From contig CALCQT010000154.1 in the NCBI GenBank assembly GCA_937894825.1, positions 1 to 5,806 of the forward strand: 5,806 nucleotides of DNA, in the 5' to 3' direction. Shown piece by piece: positions 1 through 5,806 of the stretch. Each line of letters starts with the position of its first letter. Position 1 is the first letter of the stretch. The translations under genes were made by a program, and so were the position numbers. The DNA is from an uncultured Anaerolineaceae bacterium (lineage in GTDB: Bacteria > Chloroflexota > Anaerolineae > Anaerolineales > Anaerolineaceae). Under the pieces are notes generated by a model, which saw only the letters and a list, made by a program, of their open reading frames with translations, did not search any database and was not told the origin of the DNA.

Positions 1-2515
1 GATCAACGCCATGATCATCAATTCGCAGGCTTTCAACGCTCGCGGTAAAGAAGCCCGCCGTATCACGATGCGGTTGGACGAGTTTCGCAGCCGCCGTCCG
101 ATCGATATCCTGGCGAAGACGAACCCCATCATGATTATTGACGAGCCACAATCGGTGGAAGGAAAAGCGACAAAGGAAAAACTCCGCGATTTTTCACCGC
201 TGATGACGCTGCGCTATTCCGCCACCCACCGCGCGGATAATGTCTATAACATGATCTACCGGCTGGACGCGCTGGAGGCATATAATAAAAAATTGGTCAA
301 GAAAATCGCCGTCAAAGGCGTCTCGGTTCATGGCAGCACAGCCACCGAAGGATATGTTTATTTAGAAAACATCAACCTTTCCAAAGGCAACCCGACCGCC
401 ACAATTGAATTTGACGCGAAAGGCGCGCAAAGCATCCGGAAAGTCAGACGTATCGTCAGCGAAGGATTCAACCTGTTCCCGAATTCCGGTGAGCTGGATG
501 AATACAAAAATGGCTATACCGTTCTGCGCATTGACGGACGGGATAGTTCCATCGAGTTCACCAATGGCGTCCGGCTGTTTGCCGGTGACGTTACCGGCGC
601 TGTCGGAGAAGACCAGTTGCGCCGGATTCAGATTCGCGAGACGATTCTGTCTCATCTTGAACGGGAACGGCAGCTATTCCGCAAAGGGATCAAAGTCCTT
701 TCATTATTCTTCATTGATGAGGTGGCCAAATATCGTCAGTATGATGAGGCAGGACAGCCGGTGAACGGTGAATATGCCCAAATATTCGAGGAAGAATATA
801 AAGAAATCCGCCGGAACAACCAATATGAACTTGGGGATCAGGAATATTTCCAATATCTGAACGCGATCAGCGCTGAAGAAACTCACGCCGGTTATTTCTC
901 GATTGATAAAACTACGAAGCGAATGGTCGAAGGAAGGTTGGAAGACCGGCGGGAACGGACGTCGAATGACGCGGACGCCTTCGACCTGATTATGAAAAAC
1001 AAAGAACGGCTGCTGGACCGCCGGGAACCGGTGCGCTTCATCTTCTCCCATTCTGCGCTGCGGGAAGGCTGGGATAATCCGAACGTATTCCAAATTTGTA
1101 CACTCAAGCAAAGCGGCAGCGATGTGCGAAAACGGCAGGAAGTTGGGCGCGGGCTGCGCCTTTCGGTGAACCAGGAAGGCGAACGCATGGATACGCATAT
1201 GCTCGGCACAGACGTTCACTCCGTGAATGTGCTGACCGTCATCGCAAGCGAAAGTTACGAAGATTTTTCCAACGGTCTGCAAAATGAAATCGCGGAAGCC
1301 GTTGCCGACCGCCCGCGAAAGATCACGCCGGAGTTGTTCAAAGACAAAGTCATCCGCAACAGCCACGGAGCGGAACAGGTCATTGACGGCGACCTTTCAT
1401 TGAGTATTTACGAAGGACTGATCCGCAGCGGATATGTCGAGGATGGGCGTCTGACGGATAAATACTATGAGGATAAAAAGAACGGCACAATCGAAGTCTC
1501 ACCAAAGGTCAGCGATTGCAAAGAAGATATTATAGCCATTCTGGATACGGTATATGACAGCCAGTTGATGCAACCGGAAAATGCGCGTAAGTATAATGTT
1601 GAGCTGAATTTGGATTGTGACAAGCTCAGCAGCGCCGCGTTTCAATCCTTATGGAAGCGCATCAATGCCAAATCCTTTTATATCGTCGATTTTGACGAAG
1701 CAGAGCTGATTGCTAAGTCTATCGCTTCCCTCAACAAAGACCTGCGTGTTTCGAAAATCACTGTCAAAGTCGAGACTGGTGTTATGAATGAGATTCAATC
1801 CAGTGAGCAACTTAAGCAAGGAGGTGCGTTTGTTCGGGAAGAAAGCGAGACCTATCTTGCGCGGGTTTCGCCCGATTCCGCTGTGAAATATGATTTGCTT
1901 GGAAAGATTGTGACGGAAACCGGCTTGACCCGCAAAGCTGTTTCCGCCATACTGCGCGGAATTGAGAAGTCCATATTCGACCAATTTTCGAATAACCCAG
2001 AAGAGTTCATCATCCGCGCGTCAGGTTTGATCAATGATCAAAAAGCAACAGTAATCATCCAACATATTGCATATAACAAATTGGAATCGGTTTACGACAC
2101 TGAGATTTTTACAGAGCCAACCTTAAAAGGACAGCTTGGGATCAACGCGATGCCGGCTAAAAAACATCTGTACGATTATATTCTCTATGATTCCACAAAT
2201 GAACGAATCTTCGCTGAGAAGATTGATGCTTCTAAGGAAGTGGCGGTCTATGTGAAACTGCCGCGTGGTTTTTATATCAATACGCCCGTGGGGAAATATA
2301 ATCCGGACTGGGCGATTTCGTTCCATGAAGGCACAGTAAAACATATTTATTTCGTCGCTGAAACCAAAGGCTCCATGTCCTCCATGCAGTTACGGCTTGT
2401 CGAAGAAGCGAAAATCCACTGCGCAAGAGAACATTTTAAAGCGATCAGTACAGACGCTGTTGTTTATGATGTGGTTAACAGCTACGAAACGATGATGAAC
2501 AAAGTAATGCAGTAA
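1..2515 (+). CDS. res: Type III restriction endonuclease, Res subunit (5'-truncated by window edge)
   Basis: This is the translocating ATPase and nuclease subunit of a type III restriction-modification system. Known for the family: Res works with a Mod methyltransferase, uses ATP, and cuts DNA near unmethylated asymmetric sites. The frame is open from base 2, so the Met at base 11 is probably internal. Numbering from that Met (834 aa to the stop), motif II is DEPQ (44-47) in MIIDEPQSVEGK, motif III is SAT (70-72) in LRYSATHR, motif V is SHSALREGWDNPN (346-358), and motif VI is QEVGRGLRL (376-384). The C-terminal PD-(D/E)xK nuclease site reads NPDWA (D766) followed by AETKG (E784, K786). The Walker A motif is absent because it lies upstream; complete Res proteins are roughly 950-1000 aa, so perhaps 150 residues are missing. 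The rest is open with all visible motifs intact, so the gene looks functional. No mod gene is in view. The stop is followed directly by a terminator. Confidence 0.93.
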   Translation, partial: INAMIINSQAFNARGKEARRITMRLDEFRSRRPIDILAKTNPIMIIDEPQSVEGKATKEKLRDFSPLMTLRYSATHRADNVYNMIYRLDALEAYNKKLVKKIAVKGVSVHGSTATEGYVYLENINLSKGNPTATIEFDAKGAQSIRKVRRIVSEGFNLFPNSGELDEYKNGYTVLRIDGRDSSIEFTNGVRLFAGDVTGAVGEDQLRRIQIRETILSHLERERQLFRKGIKVLSLFFIDEVAKYRQYDEAGQPVNGEYAQIFEEEYKEIRRNNQYELGDQEYFQYLNAISAEETHAGYFSIDKTTKRMVEGRLEDRRERTSNDADAFDLIMKNKERLLDRREPVRFIFSHSALREGWDNPNVFQICTLKQSGSDVRKRQEVGRGLRLSVNQEGERMDTHMLGTDVHSVNVLTVIASESYEDFSNGLQNEIAEAVADRPRKITPELFKDKVIRNSHGAEQVIDGDLSLSIYEGLIRSGYVEDGRLTDKYYEDKKNGTIEVSPKVSDCKEDIIAILDTVYDSQLMQPENARKYNVELNLDCDKLSSAAFQSLWKRINAKSFYIVDFDEAELIAKSIASLNKDLRVSKITVKVETGVMNEIQSSEQLKQGGAFVREESETYLARVSPDSAVKYDLLGKIVTETGLTRKAVSAILRGIEKSIFDQFSNNPEEFIIRASGLINDQKATVIIQHIAYNKLESVYDTEIFTEPTLKGQLGINAMPAKKHLYDYILYDSTNERIFAEKIDASKEVAVYVKLPRGFYINTPVGKYNPDWAISFHEGTVKHIYFVAETKGSMSSMQLRLVEEAKIHCAREHFKAISTDAVVYDVVNSYETMMNKVMQ

Positions 2516-2517
2516 TC

Positions 2518-2548
2518 AAAAAGCTCCCTTTTCACAGGGAGCTTTTTT
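2518..2548. terminator. Bidirectional intrinsic terminator between res and metK
   Basis: A perfect 12-bp stem pairs AAAAAGCTCCCT (2518-2529) with AGGGAGCTTTTT (2536-2547) around a 6-nt loop. A T6 run (2543-2548) follows on the + strand. The - strand reads into five Ts after the same stem, because the left arm begins with A5. The hairpin starts 2 bases after the res stop and 22 bases beyond the metK stop, so it can end both convergent transcripts. Confidence 0.92.
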
Positions 2549-2569
2549 CAATCTAAAAACCAACCCGGA

Positions 2570-3781
2570 CTAAAGTCCGGCAGCTTTGCGCAGCGCTTCC
2601 GCTTTGTCCGTCTTTTCCCAGGTGAAGTCAGCATCCTCGCGGCCGAAATGACCGTAAGCAGCCGTCTTCTGATAGATCGGACGGCGCAGATCCAGGTCAC
2701 GGATGATGGCGCCGGGACGCAGGTCAAAATTGGCGTCAATGACTTCAGACAGCTTTTCATCAGAAATCTTGCCGGTGCCAAATGTTTCCACATTGATGCT
2801 GGTCGGCTGCGCCACACCGATGGCATAGGAAAGCTGGATTTCCACTCGGTCCGCCAGCCCGGCCGCCACGATGTTCTTCGCCACCCAGCGGGCCGCGTAA
2901 GAGGCCGAACGATCTACTTTGGTACTGTCCTTGCCGCTGAAACAACCGCCGCCATGCCGGCCAAAACCGCCATAGGTATCCACAATGATCTTGCGCCCGG
3001 TCAACCCGGAGTCACCCTGCGGGCCGCCGATGATGAACTCACCGGTCGGATTGACGTACACTTTCAGATTCTCATCCACCAGTTCCTTCGGCAGCACCGG
3101 ATCGATCACGTACTTGCGAATCGCGGCTTCGATCTCGTCATGGCTGTTCCGTTTTGAGGCAGAATGCTGCGTACTGATTACCACCGTGTCTATCCGCTTC
3201 GGCTTGCCGTAAGCATACTCAACCGTGACCTGGCTCTTCCCATCAGGGTAGACCCAATCCAATGTGCCGTTCTTGCGGACTTCCGCCAGCTTTTCCACCA
3301 AGCGATGCGACAGATAGATCGGCAACGGGAGCAGCACGTCGGTCTCGTTACAGGCGTATCCGAACATGATGCCCTGATCACCGGCGCCGACATCCGCAAC
3401 TTCCGAATCCTGCTGGCCTTTTTTCACTTCCAGCGCTTTGTCAACACCCAGCGCGATATCCGGCGACTGCGTGGAAATGGCCGAGAAAATACCGCAGGTA
3501 TTCCCGTCAAAGCACTTTTCGCTGGAGTCATAGCCAATTTCCTTGACAACATTCCGAACCAGTTCATCAAAATTGACAAAGGCTTTGGTGGTGATTTCCC
3601 CAAAGATCATCACATAGCCCGTTTTCGTGGCAGCTTCACAGGCCACACGGGAATAGGGATCCTGGGCCAGACAGGCGTCCAAAACTGCGTCGCTGATCTG
3701 ATCGCAAAGTTTATCCGGATGGCCTTCTGTGACAGATTCCGAAGTGAACAGGAATTTCGGCGAGTTAATAAAAGTAGACAT
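2570..3781 (-). CDS. metK: S-adenosylmethionine synthase (methionine adenosyltransferase)
   Basis: MetK makes S-adenosylmethionine from methionine and ATP, releasing phosphate and diphosphate; it is cytosolic and normally a homotetramer needing Mg2+ and K+. The protein is 403 aa, slightly longer than the E. coli enzyme (about 384). Visible signatures: [21 protein letters not shown] (15-35), with catalytic His21 and Mg-binding Asp23; [12 protein letters not shown] (132-143); [21 protein letters not shown] (252-272); and the glycine-rich loop GGGCFSGKD (277-285). The C-terminus [15 protein letters not shown] (367-381) is also typical. The loop has Cys280 where many homologues have Ala (GGGAFSGKD). 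The ATG start is preceded by AGGAG with 5-nt spacing and agrees with the family N-terminus. Expression is predicted to be controlled by the SAM-I riboswitch in its leader. It converges on res across a shared terminator. The identity is secure. Confidence 0.98.
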   Translation of the reverse strand: MSTFINSPKFLFTSESVTEGHPDKLCDQISDAVLDACLAQDPYSRVACEAATKTGYVMIFGEITTKAFVNFDELVRNVVKEIGYDSSEKCFDGNTCGIFSAISTQSPDIALGVDKALEVKKGQQDSEVADVGAGDQGIMFGYACNETDVLLPLPIYLSHRLVEKLAEVRKNGTLDWVYPDGKSQVTVEYAYGKPKRIDTVVISTQHSASKRNSHDEIEAAIRKYVIDPVLPKELVDENLKVYVNPTGEFIIGGPQGDSGLTGRKIIVDTYGGFGRHGGGCFSGKDSTKVDRSASYAARWVAKNIVAAGLADRVEIQLSYAIGVAQPTSINVETFGTGKISDEKLSEVIDANFDLRPGAIIRDLDLRRPIYQKTAAYGHFGREDADFTWEKTDKAEALRKAAGL

Positions 3782-3786
3782 TGCTT

Positions 3787-3791
3787 CTCCT
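3787..3791 (-). promoter_or_regulatory. Shine-Dalgarno site of metK
   Basis: On the - strand AGGAG sits 5 nt before the ATG, inside AAGAGGAGAAGCA. It lies just past the U-run of the riboswitch terminator (3797-3803), so the ribosome site is reached only by transcripts that read through the terminator. Confidence 0.85.
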
Positions 3792-3796
3792 CTTAG

Positions 3797-3828
3797 AAAA
3801 AAATACCCCCAACGAATCAGAGGGGGTA
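3797..3828 (-). terminator. Intrinsic terminator of the SAM-I riboswitch expression platform
   Basis: Read on the - strand, TACCCCC (3828-3822) pairs with GGGGGTA (3810-3804) around an 11-nt loop and is followed by seven Ts (3803-3797). This is a canonical Rho-independent terminator placed 15 bases before the metK start codon. Its 5' arm and loop overlap the sequence that can instead pair with the 3' strand of aptamer helix P1, which is the usual OFF switch of S-box leaders. Confidence 0.93.
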
Positions 3829-3846
3829 AAGTTTTCTTATCCTGCC

Positions 3847-3854
<8 letters not shown>
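3815..3854 (-). promoter_or_regulatory. Antiterminator pairing of the metK leader
   Basis: On the - strand GATAGGAGGG (3854-3845) can pair with CCCTCTGATT (3824-3815). Nine of ten positions pair, two as G-U, with one A-G mismatch. The first segment contains most of the 3' strand of P1 (3854-3847), and the second contains part of the terminator's 5' arm and loop. The pairing therefore excludes both P1 and the terminator. Inference: it forms when SAM is scarce and lets RNA polymerase proceed into metK. Confidence 0.75.
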
Positions 3855-3951
<97 letters not shown>

Positions 3952-3984
3952 CGCCATCAGGGGCGTATTCAATTGATTTGCCGT

Positions 3985-4013
3985 ATTAAACCATAGTTCA
4001 ACTTGATTGTCAA
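3985..4013 (-). promoter_or_regulatory. Sigma70-type promoter of metK
   Basis: On the - strand a perfect -35 box TTGACA (4013-4008) is separated by exactly 17 bases from TTTAAT (3990-3985), a 5/6 match to TATAAT. The predicted start near 3978 would give a leader of about 195-200 nt, with the SAM-I aptamer beginning about 25 nt in. It lies 82 bases beyond the LUD gene stop, so metK can be transcribed independently of its upstream neighbour. Confidence 0.85.
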
Positions 4014-4039
4014 ATTTGTGATGACAGATTTCAGTGGTT

Positions 4040-4061
4040 CAAAGATCGATCAAAGATCGAT
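4040..4061 (+). repeat. Two tandem copies of an 11-bp unit
   Basis: CAAAGATCGAT occurs twice without a gap (4040-4050 and 4051-4061). Because each unit is partly self-complementary, the junction forms a 6-bp hairpin, TCGATC-AAA-GATCGA (4046-4060). It lies between the LUD stop and the metK promoter. On the - strand the hairpin is 35 bases past the LUD stop but has no proper T-run, so it is at best a weak terminator. A simple slippage duplication is equally likely. Confidence 0.7.
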
Positions 4062-4095
4062 TCAGGCGACAAGAAGCAATGCAGCCAGGATTCTC

Positions 4096-4737
4096 TTAAA
4101 ACCCGAGCGGTTCACCGACCAGGATGACCTTGATCCGTTTCACCGGCCGGCTGATGCGGGTGGTGATGATCGTGGCGCAGATGCTTTCAGGGATGGTGCA
4201 GTCGCCGCAGGCGCCGGTCGCATTACAGGGCGTTTTAATATCAAAACGCTGTGCGTTGGTTGGCGCCGCAACTGAACGGGCGCGGACAATCGCATCCGCA
4301 TGGGTCTGAACTACTTTATTGATCCCGGCGACCACAATGACACTTTTCGGACCATAGGTCAGCGCCGCGACCCGGTTACCGTTTCCGTCCACATTGACCA
4401 GTTGGCCATCTTCACTGATGGCGTTCGCGCTCATCAGAAAGGTGTCACAGGTCAGTGCCCGGCGCATCAATTCCACGCGTTCTTCGGGCGTTTTGGCGTC
4501 ATCCCGATTGATGACAGAATAGGAATTAGCGAGGATGTGCTGGCGAAGGCCGATCGCATCAATGGACTCCGAACCACCCCAGGAGACGACATCCGTTTCC
4601 GGAATCAGGGACAACGCTTTTTCGAGTGCGGCTTCTTTGGTTGGGACGTAATAAGCCTCAAAATGACGTTTGTTCAACGCTCTGACAACGGTTTCACCCA
4701 GTTTATCAGCGCGTTTTTGCAGGACTGTTTGTGCCAT
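4096..4737 (-). CDS. LUD-domain (DUF162, LutC/YkgG-like) protein
   Basis: The 213-aa protein belongs to the LUD family, whose members include LutC of the lactate-oxidising LutABC complex. Stand-alone members are usually called 'lactate utilization protein', but their reaction is not established. Visible family features are the N-terminal helical segment, VVSWGGSESIDAIGL (50-64), DTFLMSANAISEDGQLVNVDGNGNR (98-122) and YGPKSVIVVAGINKVV (128-143). Near the C-terminus, Cys171, Cys177, Cys180 and Cys187 form a C-x5-C-x2-C-x6-C cluster inside TPCNATGACGDCTIPESIC. I recall similar cysteines in many stand-alone members; a metal or Fe-S role is inference. No signal peptide or membrane segment is visible. 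The ATG at 4737 was chosen because AAAGGAAG lies 10 nt upstream; a TTG at 4758 would add 7 residues but overlaps that site. No lutA or lutB gene is nearby, so a role in lactate oxidation is unproven. Confidence 0.88.
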   Translation of the reverse strand: MAQTVLQKRADKLGETVVRALNKRHFEAYYVPTKEAALEKALSLIPETDVVSWGGSESIDAIGLRQHILANSYSVINRDDAKTPEERVELMRRALTCDTFLMSANAISEDGQLVNVDGNGNRVAALTYGPKSVIVVAGINKVVQTHADAIVRARSVAAPTNAQRFDIKTPCNATGACGDCTIPESICATIITTRISRPVKRIKVILVGEPLGF

Positions 4738-4747
4738 GGGAGCATTT

Positions 4748-4755
4748 CTTCCTTT
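4748..4755 (-). promoter_or_regulatory. Shine-Dalgarno site deciding the LUD gene start
   Basis: On the - strand AAAGGAAG (4755-4748) lies 10 nt before the ATG at 4737. It overlaps the alternative in-frame TTG (4758) extension, which would itself lack a good ribosome site, so the ATG is preferred. A TAGAAT (4785-4780) resembling a -10 box lies upstream, but I see no convincing -35 partner at 16-18 bp. Confidence 0.65.
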
Positions 4756-4797
4756 CAAAAATGAAATTGAGTTGCTTATATTCTATCCTCAAAATCA

Positions 4798-4818
4798 CTT
4801 TTGATTCGGGGTCAAAAG
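4798..4818. repeat. 7-bp inverted repeat upstream of the LUD gene
   Basis: CTTTTGA (4798-4804) and TCAAAAG (4812-4818) are perfect inverted arms around TTCGGGG. On the - strand the element ends 60 bases before the LUD ATG and contains TTGACC, which resembles a -35 box but has no -10 box at proper spacing. It could be an operator-like site or simply part of the hairpin cluster. Confidence 0.5.
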
Positions 4819-4821
4819 CCA

Positions 4822-4836
4822 ATGAAATCTTTTCAT
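4822..4836. repeat. 6-bp inverted repeat, ATGAAA-TCT-TTTCAT
   Basis: A perfect 6-bp stem with a 3-nt loop, lying three bases beyond the 4798-4818 repeat. It is AT-rich and short, so it is weak as RNA structure on its own, but it adds to the run of palindromes between uvrC and the LUD gene. Confidence 0.4.
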
Positions 4837-4845
4837 GAGAGCCGC

Positions 4846-4903
4846 GGACAGCGCAATGCGCTGTCCCTACCAGGCGCCCATATAGAGGAGTGCAATGCGC
4901 TCC
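4846..4903. repeat. Pair of REP-like GC-rich palindromes sharing a GCAATGCGCT core
   Basis: The first unit pairs GGACAGCGC (4846-4854) with GCGCTGTCC (4858-4866) around AAT, a perfect 9-bp stem. The second pairs GGAGTGC (4887-4893) with GCGCTCC (4897-4903) around AAT, 7 bp with one G-T. Both share the central GCAATGCGCT, and CCCTAC or CCCTGC follows shortly after, so they look like two diverged copies of one unit. They lie 27-84 bases beyond the uvrC stop with no T-run. An interspersed repetitive palindrome is more likely than a standard terminator, though they could protect the uvrC mRNA 3' end. Confidence 0.65.
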
Positions 4904-4929
4904 CCTGCAAGGCACATTATACGGTCTTT

Positions 4930-5806
4930 TTACCCAAAATGGTTGCGAATGTTTTCCGCCAGCACATCCGTGATGCCATCCACCAGCATCAATTCGACCT
5001 TGTCGGCATTGGCGATGGCGTCAATGGAGCCGAACTTCTTCAACAACGCCTTGCGTTTCACCGGCCCGATGCCGGGGATCTTCTCCAACTGTGAGGCCAG
5101 TCCTTCTTTGGTCCGACGATTACGATGGGCGGTGATAGCAAAGCGATGCGCCTCATCGCGGATGCGCTGCACCAGATACAACGCTTCGCCATGGCGGGGC
5201 AATATGACCGGATCAGGATTCCCGGGCCGGAATATTTCTTCCTCACGTTTGGCCAACCCGACCACCGTGACGCGCTCTGTCAACTCGAAATCCGCCAGCA
5301 CCTCGACCGCCCGTCCCAGTTGGCCTTTTCCGCCGTCAATGATGACCAGATCCGGCAGTAAAGAAAATGACGCGTCCGCTTTCCCGCCCGTTTCCTGATT
5401 CTTCTCGTGCGCGGCCTGCCAGCGTTTCAACCGCCGGATCAGCACCTCGGTCATACTGTCAAAATCGTTCGGGCCGATCACCGTCTTGATGTTGAAGCGG
5501 CGATAATCCTGCTTATTGGGCGTCCCTTGCGTGAACACGACCATCGAACCAACCGAATTGGTGCCTTGCGTGTTCGAGATATCATAGCATTCAATGCGGT
5601 TGGGCGGTTCCTTGAGCGACAGTGCCTGCTGTAATTCATTCAGCCCTTTACTCTGCCGGTTCGTATCCCGTTCCCACTGGGCCTTCAGCGCACGCAAGGT
5701 TTCAATCGCGTTTTCGGTCGCCATATTAACCAATTCCTTCGGTTCGCCGCTCTTGGGCGCCTTCAGAACGACCCGCTGCCCGCCGATATAGAAAAAATAA
5801 CGAACA
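4930..5806 (-). CDS. uvrC: UvrABC excinuclease subunit C, C-terminal half (5'-truncated by window edge)
   Basis: UvrC is the dual-incision nuclease of nucleotide excision repair; bound to UvrB at a lesion, it cuts the damaged strand on both sides. The frame stays open to base 5805 on the - strand, giving 291 residues of a protein usually near 600 aa. The GIY-YIG domain (3' incision) and the UvrB-binding UVR motif are therefore off-window. Numbering from the first visible residue, the RNase H-like nuclease for 5' incision shows YDISNTQGT (Asp75), LVIIDGGKGQLG (Asp157) and RDEAHRF (His220), matching the Asp-Asp-His triad known for UvrC. The C-terminal 50 residues form tandem helix-hairpin-helix motifs, LEKIPGIGPVKRKALLKKFGS and VDGITDVLAENI, which bind DNA. 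The TTG at 5733 is not a real start, because family sequence continues upstream (VVLKAPKSGEPKELVNMA). The protein ends at RNHFG, the usual end for the family. Confidence 0.97.
   Translation of the reverse strand, partial: VRYFFYIGGQRVVLKAPKSGEPKELVNMATENAIETLRALKAQWERDTNRQSKGLNELQQALSLKEPPNRIECYDISNTQGTNSVGSMVVFTQGTPNKQDYRRFNIKTVIGPNDFDSMTEVLIRRLKRWQAAHEKNQETGGKADASFSLLPDLVIIDGGKGQLGRAVEVLADFELTERVTVVGLAKREEEIFRPGNPDPVILPRHGEALYLVQRIRDEAHRFAITAHRNRRTKEGLASQLEKIPGIGPVKRKALLKKFGSIDAIANADKVELMLVDGITDVLAENIRNHFG

Noticed and set aside
704..1366. Long open frame (220 codons) on the - strand inside res
   Set aside because: It lies antisense to the conserved helicase motif V/VI region of Res, has no recognisable domain, and is explained by the coding constraints of the + strand gene.
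1..3781. Functional SAM supply unit for the restriction system (metK next to res)
   Set aside because: The genes are convergent with a terminator between them, and metK has its own housekeeping SAM-feedback control, so adjacency is most simply chance.
3164..3796. Open frame of 210 codons on the + strand across metK
   Set aside because: It is fully antisense to an unmistakable metK, and its product resembles no family I know.
4300..4764. Open frame of 154 codons on the + strand across the LUD gene
   Set aside because: It is antisense to conserved LUD-family sequence and has no independent support.
4775..4815. Sigma70 promoter for the LUD gene using TTGACC and TAGAAT
   Set aside because: The spacing is 24 bases, too long, and no alternative -35 box at 16-18 bases is convincing.
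4840..4910. CRISPR array from repeated GCAATGCGCT cores
   Set aside because: There are only two copies, 39 bp apart, each a short palindrome with unequal flanks; no regular repeat-spacer pattern and no cas genes.
4706..4915. Small - strand open frame of 69 codons through the repeat region
   Set aside because: It runs through the palindromic repeats and overlaps the start of the LUD gene out of frame; its Cys/His-rich product is what translated palindromes give.
5731..5733. TTG as start codon of uvrC
   Set aside because: UvrC-like sequence continues in frame upstream to the window edge, and half the protein would be missing.

Overview
The window holds four protein-coding genes, two of them cut by its edges, plus a well-preserved SAM-sensing riboswitch. 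It looks like bacterial chromosome. The best guess for the source is a Chloroflexota (Anaerolineae-like) bacterium of moderate GC. That rests on the look of MetK (GGGCFSGKD loop, AARWVAKN...AAGLADR segment, ending [12 protein letters not shown]) and of UvrC (IECYDISNTQGT...VGSMVVF), on S-box control of metK, and on palindromic GC-rich intergenic repeats. This is recall of family patterns, not a search, and stays tentative. Other SAM-I-bearing phyla, such as Firmicutes, are possible.

Layout: positions 1-2515 on the + strand carry most of a type III restriction endonuclease subunit (Res). Its N-terminal Walker A region lies upstream of the window. It runs convergently into metK, which is on the - strand (2570-3781), and a single strong hairpin at 2518-2548 can end transcription from both sides. 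Upstream of metK, 3782-4095 is a 314-base leader and intergenic stretch. It contains a sigma70-type promoter (3985-4013), a SAM-I aptamer (3847-3951), an antiterminator pairing, an intrinsic terminator (3797-3828) and a Shine-Dalgarno site. Next on the - strand is a LUD-domain (DUF162, LutC/YkgG-like) gene at 4096-4737. A 192-base intergenic stretch packed with four inverted repeats (4798-4903) separates it from the 3' half of uvrC (4930-5806), which runs off the right edge.

How the parts work together: the metK circuit is complete within the window. SAM made by MetK should stabilise the aptamer's P1 helix, free the terminator arm and switch metK off, so the enzyme's product represses its own synthesis. 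UvrC (nucleotide excision repair) and the LUD protein are same-strand neighbours with no evident functional link to it. The Res subunit needs a Mod methyltransferase partner that is not visible and would most likely lie upstream of base 1.

I found no undescribed system that I can defend. The best items for a second look are the complete riboswitch switch, the inverted-repeat cluster between uvrC and the LUD gene, and the Cys cluster of the LUD protein.
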